Source of the DNA: Chloroflexota bacterium
Lineage (GTDB): Bacteria > Chloroflexota > Anaerolineae > Anaerolineales > UBA11858
Direction of reading: 5' to 3'
Assembly (NCBI GenBank): GCA_011039385.1
Contig: DRBO01000160.1
Coordinates: 1 to 34,194, forward strand
DNA: 34,194 nt
Of this stretch, positions 26,625 to 34,194 are shown piece by piece; positions within the stretch are counted from its first letter, which is position 1, and every line of letters begins with the position of its first letter. Under the pieces are notes generated by a model. The model made no database searches and was not told the origin of the DNA. It saw only the letters and a list, made by a program, of their open reading frames with translations. Both the position numbers and the translations under genes were made by a program.

Positions 26625-26659
26625 CGGGGAGTTAACACCTCCTGTGCTACTCTTAGATT
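26621..26659 (+). promoter_or_regulatory. Candidate response-regulator direct repeat plus -10 element
   Basis: TTAAC at 26621-26625 and 26632-26636 (11-bp phasing); TTAACA (26632-26637), 16 nt, TAGATT (26654-26659). Confidence 0.4.
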
Positions 26660-26695
26660 GAAAAATACATGGAGTAGTTACTTTACAAGGAGGTG
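26636..26695 (+). promoter_or_regulatory. Nested inverted repeats that could sequester the Shine-Dalgarno of the crystallin-like gene
   Basis: Outer CACCTCCT (26636-26643) / AGGAGGTG (26688-26695, the SD); inner CTACTC (26647-26652) / GAGTAG (26672-26677). Confidence 0.45.
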
Positions 26696-26700
26696 AACCC

Positions 26701-27390
26701 ATGTGGAAAAGGGTCTTACTTATCATGGGAGCGATTATCTTGGCCGGTGGATTAGCGATCATGATAATCAACTCCACAGTCTCAGCAGATGGGATCAAAC
26801 CACCAAAAATAATCGCTCCTGTGGCTCATAAACCAGATTCCATTGATCCTGGTGGATCTCAAGTGGTTTTCCTGGAACCAATTCGCCCGGGAGATGAAGG
26901 TTGGAATGCCTGGAATGAGCAGCCGGATCTGTTTAGCGATCAGGGGGAGGCGGTCAATGGTTTTATCAAAGGAACCAGTGATAGTGCTGAGTATCGATGC
27001 GTAATTTACCTTGAACCGATCAAGCCTGGCGAAACCTCCTCTAAAGCTTCAGGTCCGGTGTGTACTGCAGGGCCGATTGAGTCTATTACTGGAATCTCCC
27101 TTGATTCCAGCTACCTGATCGCGAAATACTATAATTGGACCAACTACTTATATAGATTGGTGGAATACTATGGTGGATCACCCTGCTCACCATCCATCTC
27201 TTATGGTGTAACCGATCTCCCCGATAACCTTGACAATAAATTTGCCTCCGGCCAGGCCTTCTCAGACTGCGACCATATCAACGTCTACGATTTCAATAAT
27301 TACGGTGGGCCATCTTATTATTGCGGGGCTAACTGTTCAAGCTTCTATGCCCTGAATGACGACGTGAGTTCCTGGACTGTGGGGGATTAA
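26701..27390 (+). CDS. Secreted beta/gamma-crystallin-like (peptidase inhibitor I36-like) protein
   Basis: 229 aa; signal/TM MWKRVLLIMGAIILAGGLAIMIINSTVSA; duplicated FLEPIRPG / YLEPIKPG; C-terminal INVYDFNNYGGPSYYCGANCSSFYALNDDVSSWTVGD resembles a Greek-key crystallin motif; SD AAGGAGGTG. Confidence 0.65.
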   Translation: MWKRVLLIMGAIILAGGLAIMIINSTVSADGIKPPKIIAPVAHKPDSIDPGGSQVVFLEPIRPGDEGWNAWNEQPDLFSDQGEAVNGFIKGTSDSAEYRCVIYLEPIKPGETSSKASGPVCTAGPIESITGISLDSSYLIAKYYNWTNYLYRLVEYYGGSPCSPSISYGVTDLPDNLDNKFASGQAFSDCDHINVYDFNNYGGPSYYCGANCSSFYALNDDVSSWTVGD

Positions 27391-27397
27391 AACAAAT

Positions 27398-27430
27398 AAG
27401 GGACAAAGTCTGTTAAAAAATTCGTCCCTT
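27398..27430. terminator. Possible bidirectional weak terminator between convergent genes
   Basis: AAGGGAC (27398-27404) / GTCCCTT (27424-27430), 19-nt loop, between convergent genes. Confidence 0.35.
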
Positions 27431-27459
27431 TGATGAATCGTAATGCGTTTGAGGTCTTA

Positions 27460-28257
27460 CTACTTCCGATTCTTCTGGCGCTTGATCCAGGCTGCCCCCC
27501 ATAAGCCAATCGCGCCCAGCCCGAGGGCGATTTCCAGGATCCTCATCCAGGGGATTGCGAGGGTCTCAACTGGGCGGCTGATTTCCTGTTCTGGATAATA
27601 GTCGGCTTCTGTGGGCATTGGTTCTTCATCCAGGGAGAGACCATTTTCAAGTTCCTGGGATTCTTCCTCCCAGGCATCTTCTCCACCACTGTAATCCCGG
27701 TTGGTCTCCTCCAGGATTGTTTCGGTTTCCCCCTCCGCCATCCTCACGGAATCCCCTTCCTGGCCCGAGTCAAATTTTTCCGGGGCCTTTACAACTTCCT
27801 CCATCTCCGCTGCTGGAGCGACTTCTTCTTCTGCAGCTTTCTCTACCGCCAGCACAGCAGGTTCTTCCAGCTCATCAGCTGCGGCTTCCAGCATCACTTC
27901 TTCCGCCCTGGGAGCCTCGGCACCAAGCATGCCGCTTTTCAGCACCCCAGATCCAATATCCAGCACCACCACACCAATGAACAGGAATGACAAGGCTGCC
28001 GCTGCCAGGCGGTATCCCCACGCCTGGGACCGTCTGTGGGGGACTTCAACCATGGCGGATGTCAACTTAAAATTCCGGGGGACGGAGAGGAGGGGCGTGT
28101 GGGTTAAAACTGATTTAACATACCTGATCTCTTCCAGGGCAGCGTTCAGATCAGGATCTTCCTCCATCCTGTTCTGAAGCTTAATCAATTCACGCTGGCT
28201 CAACTCACCATCCAGATAGGCAGATAATTGAGCCCACTCCCTGTTGGAGATCTTCAT
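27460..28257 (-). CDS. Anti-sigma factor-like membrane protein with acidic low-complexity extracytoplasmic region
   Basis: 265 aa; AQLSAYLDGELSQRELIKLQNRMEEDPDLNAALEEI, TM LAAAALSFLFIGVVVLDI, Glu/Ala-rich region, second TM near C-terminus; 4-bp overlap with the sigma gene. Confidence 0.75.
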   Translation of the reverse strand: MKISNREWAQLSAYLDGELSQRELIKLQNRMEEDPDLNAALEEIRYVKSVLTHTPLLSVPRNFKLTSAMVEVPHRRSQAWGYRLAAAALSFLFIGVVVLDIGSGVLKSGMLGAEAPRAEEVMLEAAADELEEPAVLAVEKAAEEEVAPAAEMEEVVKAPEKFDSGQEGDSVRMAEGETETILEETNRDYSGGEDAWEEESQELENGLSLDEEPMPTEADYYPEQEISRPVETLAIPWMRILEIALGLGAIGLWGAAWIKRQKNRK

Positions 28258-28865
28258 TCTGATGCCACCTCACCTACATGACGCAAACTGGGAGGGAAAA
28301 GTTCCTTGAACCCGCGCAAACAATCCTGCAAGCTTCTCCTAGCCCTGGACAGGCGGCTCTTGACGGTACCCAGCGGGCTGTCAACAACTGCTGCAGCAGA
28401 TGCATAGTCCATCCCCTGGATATCAACCAGGACTACAACCGCCCTGAATTCAAGTTCCAGGCGATTCAGACAGGTTTGAATGGCATTAGAGAGCTCTTTG
28501 CGCTGGGCAAATTCTTCAGGATTTTCGGCAGGATCCTCCAACCAGGGCGCTGATTCCAGATCTTCTCCCTGGTCGTTTTCTGGGGTCAGCGGCACAACTG
28601 GCTGCCGCTGGCGGCGCCGATACTCGTCATAACAGGCATTGCTGACTATTCTGAGCAGCCAGCTTTTAAAGGATCCCCCTCGATAGGTATGTAGTTTTTT
28701 ATAGGCAGAGATAAAGGCTTCCTGGGTTGCATCCGCCGCCGCATCTGGTTCGCCAATGACCCGGTAAGCCTGGTTGTAAACCAGAGATTGGTATTCAAGG
28801 ACGATCTGGTTAAAAGCATCCAAATCCCCTTCCAGTGATTTTGAGATCTGCTCTTTGAGATTCAT
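28254..28865 (-). CDS. RNA polymerase sigma factor, ECF/sigma-70 family
   Basis: ORF opens at 28901; MNLKEQISKSLEGDLDAFNQIV at 28865. VYNQAYRVIGEPDAAADATQEAFISAYKKLHTYRGGSFKSWLLRIVSNACYDEYRRR; MDYASAAAVVDSPLGTVKSRLSRARRSL. Confidence 0.93.
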   Translation of the reverse strand: MNLKEQISKSLEGDLDAFNQIVLEYQSLVYNQAYRVIGEPDAAADATQEAFISAYKKLHTYRGGSFKSWLLRIVSNACYDEYRRRQRQPVVPLTPENDQGEDLESAPWLEDPAENPEEFAQRKELSNAIQTCLNRLELEFRAVVVLVDIQGMDYASAAAVVDSPLGTVKSRLSRARRSLQDCLRGFKELFPPSLRHVGEVASE

Positions 28866-28944
28866 GGTCTGGATCAAAACGCTACCTGCTGCGGCAGCCA
28901 AGCTTCTTTCACCACTACGAGTAGTCCTTAATGTTCAGGGGTCA

Positions 28945-31260
28945 TCAGCCTTGAAGCTGCCCTAACAATTTCTGATAGGCTTCGATGTTGGGGGGATTCA
29001 GGGTTACGATTTCTTGGATCACAGCAACAGCCTCGCTTTTTCTACCGGCATCAAGCAGCATATCACCCAAGCCATCCAGTTCTGATATGGCCTGTTCTTG
29101 CAGGCCAAGCTCTTTATAAAAATCAACCAGCCGCCGGATAATGAATTCCTCGCGAGGAATCTCAGTATTCAGGCTGGTCAGATAATCCTCAATGACCTCT
29201 TTGTCTTCCTTCGGATCATATAGCGCAAGAAATCGATCGATTTCCTGTTCAGCATCTGAGAGCTTACCCAGTCGGTAGCTTAAGTCTACAATGGATATAC
29301 TGGCCTTCCTGTTTCCAGGAGAAACCTCGCTGATCTCGGCATAGGTGGCTATTGCAGCCTCCCAATCTAAACGCTGGATATCAAGATCTGCCAGGCGCTG
29401 CAACAATTTCATCCGAACGATTTCTCCATCCGGAATTGATTTTGCCAGTGCCAGAGCCTTGACATAGGCAGATCTGGCGCTGTCCAGTTCAGCCAGTGGG
29501 AAAAAGATCTCAGCCAGATTGATGTATTCCTGGATCGCTTCTTCTTTCTGGCCATATTCCTCCAGAAGATCAATCTGTCGCTGACGGATTTCGATATTCA
29601 TGGGCTGGAGGTCAATGACCTTCTTTAACATGGTCAATGCCCGCTCCGTTTTCCCCTGGACTGTGTACACATCGGCAACCGCAAGGTATTTGGTCACTGC
29701 GCCGTCAATCTTGTTCGTAGCCATCAGAATATCGCCAATCGTGACGTGCAGAGGCAGGAAAGTGGGCGCGTTGCGCAGGGCGAAAAATGCCATTTCCATA
29801 GCTGCCCCATAATGGCCCTCCTGGACCAGCATGTTAATATTCTGATGAATGCCCATGATCTGGCTGCGGCGGTCATCCAGCAAGGCATCCAGTTGGGGAA
29901 GGATCAACCCCTCCTCACTCTTCCCTTGAGAACGCAGCTCAACCAGGATAGCCCGCCAGTCAGGCCTGAGCAGCATCTCACCTATATGGGTGCTCATCTC
30001 AATATAGGCATCACCCCCTTCCTGCTGTTCAAGATCATCCATCATCACTTCATAGAGATGGATTAGATCCTCAACATCTTCCTTGTCAGCCAGAGATGTA
30101 TCCGCAATCCGCAGGGCTTCCAGATATTCCCTGCTGGCGTCTACCCATTGTTCCATTCCGGCATAATATTGGGCCAGCAACAGACGGGAGGCAAGAGCAA
30201 AATTTTCGTGGGGCACTGATTTATTCAGGGAGCGGACGGCGCTTTCCATCCGGCCCAGGTTGCTGAATAAATAGCCCAACAAGAAATAAGCCGCCGGATT
30301 GGTATATCCCTCATCAATGGCCTTTTTGATGTTCTCTGCTGCGTCCTTTTCATTTCCTGAGGAAAAGTTCTCAATTGCCTGGGAAACGTGGAGCTTCACT
30401 GCGCTGCCATCCTCTAGAATTTCACCCGCTTCAGCGTTCCAGCTCAAGGCAGAGTCCAGATCTCGTCCCGGCCTCTTTTTACCGCTTTCAGCACCTATTT
30501 CCTCCTCAAACATCGCTTCCGCAAGAATGATCATTGCCTTATCAACAGCCTCAGCAATAGGGGTCTCATATTCCTTATCTGGTTCAGGTTTTGGGGCTTC
30601 AAGCTGCGCTGCCTCAACCTGGATCTCCTCCTCGGGCTCTTTATCAATTGGCTCAGGAATGGGCAGCTGCCGGCCCTGACGGAGTATCTCCCTGGCTCGC
30701 AGAGCGATAATATTCTCTGGTGAACATCTCAACGCTCGATCGATGGATTCGGTAGCTTTTACCGTATTTCCGCTGAGCTGCAGCAAACTTGCCGTGTGGA
30801 TATATTCACTCACCGCGAGTTTCTTTCTTCCCAGTCTCTCGTAGACCATACCCAGACGGGCGTGCGCTTTGACATTTCTAATGTCCAGCTCAAGCACACG
30901 TTTCCAGTTTTCGATAGCTTTTTGGATGTCTTCGTTCTTTAAGTGAGCTTCGGCGGCCAAGAGTGAGGCTTTCAGCGCCTCTGTGAGCTGGTTAACTTCC
31001 TTGTATATCAAGAACATTTTTTCGTACGGGGCAGGGTCATCCGGGTTAATTTCCACAGCTTTCCTGTAGGCGTCTAGCGCTTCCCGGTATTCCCGCATTT
31101 CATAATATGCCAAACCAATATTGGTCATGGCCTTAAAATTACCGGGGTCCAAATCCAGCGCCTGCTGGTAATAAACAGCAGCGTCATTCCAGTTTTTATC
31201 CCAGGCGGCAGAGTTGCCTTTCGATAACAGATCCTTCAGCTCTTGATTCAATTCAGTCAT
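28945..31260 (-). CDS. Tetratricopeptide repeat protein
   Basis: 771 aa; repeated TPR units e.g. AAVYYQQALDLDPGNFKAMTNIGLAYYEMREYREALDAYRKAVEINPDDPAPYEKM. Confidence 0.93.
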   Translation of the reverse strand: MTELNQELKDLLSKGNSAAWDKNWNDAAVYYQQALDLDPGNFKAMTNIGLAYYEMREYREALDAYRKAVEINPDDPAPYEKMFLIYKEVNQLTEALKASLLAAEAHLKNEDIQKAIENWKRVLELDIRNVKAHARLGMVYERLGRKKLAVSEYIHTASLLQLSGNTVKATESIDRALRCSPENIIALRAREILRQGRQLPIPEPIDKEPEEEIQVEAAQLEAPKPEPDKEYETPIAEAVDKAMIILAEAMFEEEIGAESGKKRPGRDLDSALSWNAEAGEILEDGSAVKLHVSQAIENFSSGNEKDAAENIKKAIDEGYTNPAAYFLLGYLFSNLGRMESAVRSLNKSVPHENFALASRLLLAQYYAGMEQWVDASREYLEALRIADTSLADKEDVEDLIHLYEVMMDDLEQQEGGDAYIEMSTHIGEMLLRPDWRAILVELRSQGKSEEGLILPQLDALLDDRRSQIMGIHQNINMLVQEGHYGAAMEMAFFALRNAPTFLPLHVTIGDILMATNKIDGAVTKYLAVADVYTVQGKTERALTMLKKVIDLQPMNIEIRQRQIDLLEEYGQKEEAIQEYINLAEIFFPLAELDSARSAYVKALALAKSIPDGEIVRMKLLQRLADLDIQRLDWEAAIATYAEISEVSPGNRKASISIVDLSYRLGKLSDAEQEIDRFLALYDPKEDKEVIEDYLTSLNTEIPREEFIIRRLVDFYKELGLQEQAISELDGLGDMLLDAGRKSEAVAVIQEIVTLNPPNIEAYQKLLGQLQG

Positions 31261-31282
31261 AACGTTCTCTCTTCAAAGGATA

Positions 31283-34084
31283 TTAACCAGCATACTCTGC
31301 CAGAGAACCCCAATCACGGCCAAATTGGGCTTCAGTGGTGAGCGGGATCTCCAATGAGTACACATCCTCCATGGCAGATTTTACCAGCTTAATGGTTTCC
31401 TCTACTTCCTCATCCATCACTTCCAGAACCAATTCATCGTGCACCTGGAGCAGGATTTTTCCTGTTAGCCCAGAAGCCGCCAGCTGTTCTGCCACCGCAA
31501 TCATAGCCAGCTTCATAATATCCGCTGCTGAGCCCTGGATAGGCGCATTGATGGCTTCTCGCTCCTCCCGGCGCCGGATATTCGCATTTGTGGCCGTCGC
31601 CAGGCGTGGAAAATATCGCCTCCGTCCCAGGAGGGTTTCCACATAGCCAAATTCCCTGGCCTGTTCCCGGATTTGGTCTAGATATCCCTTAATTCCCGGA
31701 AAACGCTGAAAATAGGTTTCCACAAACTTTTCCGCTTCTGCCAGCGTCAACTCTGTCGTCTGCGTCAGGCCATAAGCGCTCATCCCATAAATTAATCCAA
31801 AATTGATCGCCTTGGCATCTCTGCGCTGCTGGCTGGTAACTTCCTCTGGAGGAATATTGAGGATGGCAGCCGCTGTGGTTGTGTGAATGTCTTTTCCCTC
31901 TCGGAACGCTTCCAACATTGCCTGATCACCGGCCATATGGGCAGCCACCCGAAGCTCGATTTGAGAATAATCGACTGCCACCAGGAAACAACCCGGGGCA
32001 GCTATAAAGGCTTTTCTGACCTGACGTCCCAGCTCTGTCCGGATGGGTATGTTCTGCAGGTTGGGATCAGTGGAGGCGATCCTTCCTGTTACCGATCCGG
32101 TCTGATTATAAGATGTATGCACACGCCCCGTGCGGGGATTAACCTGAGTTTGCAGAGCATCCACATAGGTGGATTTTAATTTAGTATATTCCCGGTAATC
32201 AAGCACCCAGGAAGGAACTTCGTGCTGGTTCCTTAAATATTCAAGCACATCAGCCGAGGTTGAATAATATCCACTGGCGGTTTTCGAACCTCGATCCGGC
32301 GGAACCAGCGCCAGCGTTGTAAACAGCGCCTCCGATAACTGTTTGGGGGAATTCAAATTAAACTCGTGGCCAACACTTTGGAAGATCTTTTTCTCCAGCT
32401 TCCTCAGATCCGCTTCCAACCTCTCAGACATTTCCGCCAGAAAAGGAATATCCAAACCGATACCTTCCATCTCCATACTGGCAAGGATGGGGATAAGCGG
32501 CATCTCCAGTTTTTGGAAAAGCTCTCGGCTCTTGGCTTGTTCCAGATCATACTCCAGCACGGGCTTTAACAACAGCACCATCACGGCATCTTCCACCGCA
32601 TACCGGGCCGCATCCTGGATGGCTACCTCAGCCATGGTTATCTGCGATTTACCCTTGCCGATCAGGCTTTCAATTTCCTGCATGGAGCGGTTGAGTCTGA
32701 CCCAGGCCAGTTTCTTTAATCCCAGGTTTCTGGAGGAAGGATTGACCACCCATTCCGCAATCATGCTGTCAAATCCCAGGGGGTAAACCCTTAAGCCCGC
32801 CCTGGCCAGCATGACATAGTCGTATTTGAGATTGTGGCCCAATTTGGGAATAGCTGGATCGGTCAGCGGTCCACGCAAGGCATCCAAAACAACTTCCAGA
32901 TCAAGCTGCTCACCTTCCTGATGGCCAACTGGAATGTAAAATCCCTCAGTTTCGGAAACCGCCAGAGAGATCCCCACCAGCTCTGCAGCCATTTGATCTG
33001 TTGAGGTAGTTTCTGTGTCAAAGGCAATCTGAGAGGCAGATGCCAGGGTCTTTTTTAGACCTTCCAGACTCTCCGGGGTGGTGACCACATTAACTTTGAT
33101 CCCTCCTGGAGATTCTGCTGCGGTCAGAAAATCGCCTTTCTCCTCTCCCTCTTCGCCAAACAGGACCATCTGGCCTTGCTGAACTGTCTTTCCATAGATC
33201 TCCTCCACCACAGAGAGCCGGTCCAGCAGTGTATTGAACTCCAATGTCCGGAACAACTCCCTGACTTTCAAGGGATCGAATTCATCTGGTTTGGCCTGAT
33301 CGAGATCGATCTCAACACCCAAGTCGCTGACAATGCGGGCTAGCTTCTGGCTTAAGTAGGCGTCCTCTTTACCTTCGACCAGCTTGGACTGAAAGCGGCC
33401 TGAGACCTCAGCGATGTGCTCATAGATATTATCCAGGGTCTGGTATTCTTCCAGCAGCTTGACCGCTGTTTTTTTTCCAACTCCGTACACACCAGGGATA
33501 TTATCAGAACGATCACCGATGATAGCTTTAAAATCGACCACCTGTTCCGGCCAAACTCCCAGGGTCTCCTTGACATCTTCCCGGAAGTAATCCTTGGCAT
33601 CCCGCAAGGACCGTCCAGGCAAATTAACTGAGATGCGCTCATTAACCAGCTGCAGCAGATCTTTGTCGCCCGTGATGATTTTCACCGCCAGGCCCTGATC
33701 CACAGCCCAACGCGCCAGGCTGCCCAGCACATCATCCGCTTCGTAGCCCTCCATTTCTGCCCGGGGAATATTAAAGGTATCGACCAGCTCGCGGATCCTT
33801 TCTATCTGCGGTCTGAGATCCTCGGGCATTTTTTCCCGAGTTGCTTTGTACTCGGGAAAAATCTCATCGCGGAACGTCTTTCCAGTATCGAAAACTACCG
33901 CTAAATAATCTGGCCGCTCCTGTTCCAGGAGGCGCAGTAGAACACTGGTAAAACCATAAATCCCCGCAGTGGGTTCCCCCCTGCTGGTCAACCAGCGGGC
34001 GGGGTTGGTGCCGCCACTGGTCAGCGCATAATAAGTCCGATAAGCAAGAGCATGGCCGTCAATTAAGTAAAGGGTTGATGTCAT
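31283..34084 (-). CDS. polA: DNA polymerase I
   Basis: ORF opens at 34096; MTSTLYLIDGHALAYRTYYAL at 34084. 5'-nuclease KIITGDKDLLQLV; 3'-5' exo DTETTS, NLKYD, YAVED; pol VAVDYSQIELRVAAHMAGD, RRDAKAINFGLIYGMSAYGL, QVHDELVLEV. Confidence 0.98.
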   Translation of the reverse strand: MTSTLYLIDGHALAYRTYYALTSGGTNPARWLTSRGEPTAGIYGFTSVLLRLLEQERPDYLAVVFDTGKTFRDEIFPEYKATREKMPEDLRPQIERIRELVDTFNIPRAEMEGYEADDVLGSLARWAVDQGLAVKIITGDKDLLQLVNERISVNLPGRSLRDAKDYFREDVKETLGVWPEQVVDFKAIIGDRSDNIPGVYGVGKKTAVKLLEEYQTLDNIYEHIAEVSGRFQSKLVEGKEDAYLSQKLARIVSDLGVEIDLDQAKPDEFDPLKVRELFRTLEFNTLLDRLSVVEEIYGKTVQQGQMVLFGEEGEEKGDFLTAAESPGGIKVNVVTTPESLEGLKKTLASASQIAFDTETTSTDQMAAELVGISLAVSETEGFYIPVGHQEGEQLDLEVVLDALRGPLTDPAIPKLGHNLKYDYVMLARAGLRVYPLGFDSMIAEWVVNPSSRNLGLKKLAWVRLNRSMQEIESLIGKGKSQITMAEVAIQDAARYAVEDAVMVLLLKPVLEYDLEQAKSRELFQKLEMPLIPILASMEMEGIGLDIPFLAEMSERLEADLRKLEKKIFQSVGHEFNLNSPKQLSEALFTTLALVPPDRGSKTASGYYSTSADVLEYLRNQHEVPSWVLDYREYTKLKSTYVDALQTQVNPRTGRVHTSYNQTGSVTGRIASTDPNLQNIPIRTELGRQVRKAFIAAPGCFLVAVDYSQIELRVAAHMAGDQAMLEAFREGKDIHTTTAAAILNIPPEEVTSQQRRDAKAINFGLIYGMSAYGLTQTTELTLAEAEKFVETYFQRFPGIKGYLDQIREQAREFGYVETLLGRRRYFPRLATATNANIRRREEREAINAPIQGSAADIMKLAMIAVAEQLAASGLTGKILLQVHDELVLEVMDEEVEETIKLVKSAMEDVYSLEIPLTTEAQFGRDWGSLAEYAG

Positions 34085-34194
34085 ATTCGCTTCCAAATTG
34101 AGCTTTCAGGAACCTGTGCTTCCAAAAGGGGCTGGAAATTTGTCTCTGGATCGCAACAGGTTAAAACAATTATAATCTGCCTGATTTTCCACCA

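Noticed and set aside
27618-28177. Pro- and Ser/Ala-rich plus-strand ORFs (120 aa and 158 aa)
   Set aside because: Low-complexity antisense of the Glu/Ala-rich anti-sigma gene; composition explains open frames.
28866-28944. ECF autoregulatory promoter for the second sigma factor (TGAAC...CGTA on the minus strand)
   Set aside because: Spacing is 13 nt rather than the expected ~16; not supported.
31283-34084. Possible loss of proofreading in PolA
   Set aside because: ExoI (DTET), ExoII (NLKYD) and ExoIII (YAVED) motifs are all present, so it appears intact.
34169-34174. TATAAT on the minus strand upstream of polA
   Set aside because: The -35 position falls at or past the window edge, so it cannot be evaluated.
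1-34194. CRISPR arrays, prophage, toxin-antitoxin, restriction-modification or biosynthetic cluster
   Set aside because: No regularly spaced repeats and no hallmark proteins were recognised; content is mostly housekeeping and regulatory genes.

Overview
This 34.2 kb window looks like ordinary bacterial chromosome, probably Chloroflexota/Anaerolineae-like (lineage is my inference from protein flavour and Thr/Pro-rich lipoprotein linkers). No CRISPR array, prophage, rRNA or tRNA was recognised. Left part, minus strand: start of tuf, fusA, rpsG, rpsL, then rpoB with no rpoC between rpoB and rpsL. Then era (+), followed by a minus-strand block: class-A PBP-like protein, recN, B-box zinc-finger membrane protein, NAD kinase, DUF3467-like protein, ssb, lipoprotein, purA. 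Plus-strand block: SDR epimerase/threonine-dehydrogenase-like, S51/cyanophycinase-like protein with a CysS-type tail, GarR-like reductase, a 150-bp MITE-like element, YitT-family protein, ECF sigma/anti-sigma/polymer-forming membrane protein, an OmpR-type two-component system and a secreted beta/gamma-crystallin-like protein. Then, minus strand: a second ECF sigma/anti-sigma pair, a TPR protein and polA. Most interesting: (1) a PBP whose glycosyltransferase and transpeptidase catalytic motifs both look lost; (2) a ~130-aa insertion in RpoB with WL-GYD repeats, plus separation from rpoC with separate strong promoters; (3) an ECF operon ending in a membrane protein with a C-terminal E3-binding (PSBD)-like domain, preceded by a sigmaW-like autoregulatory promoter; (4) a compact leader before the crystallin-like gene combining an 11-bp direct repeat with a hairpin that would sequester the Shine-Dalgarno. 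No clearly new defence or mobile system was found.
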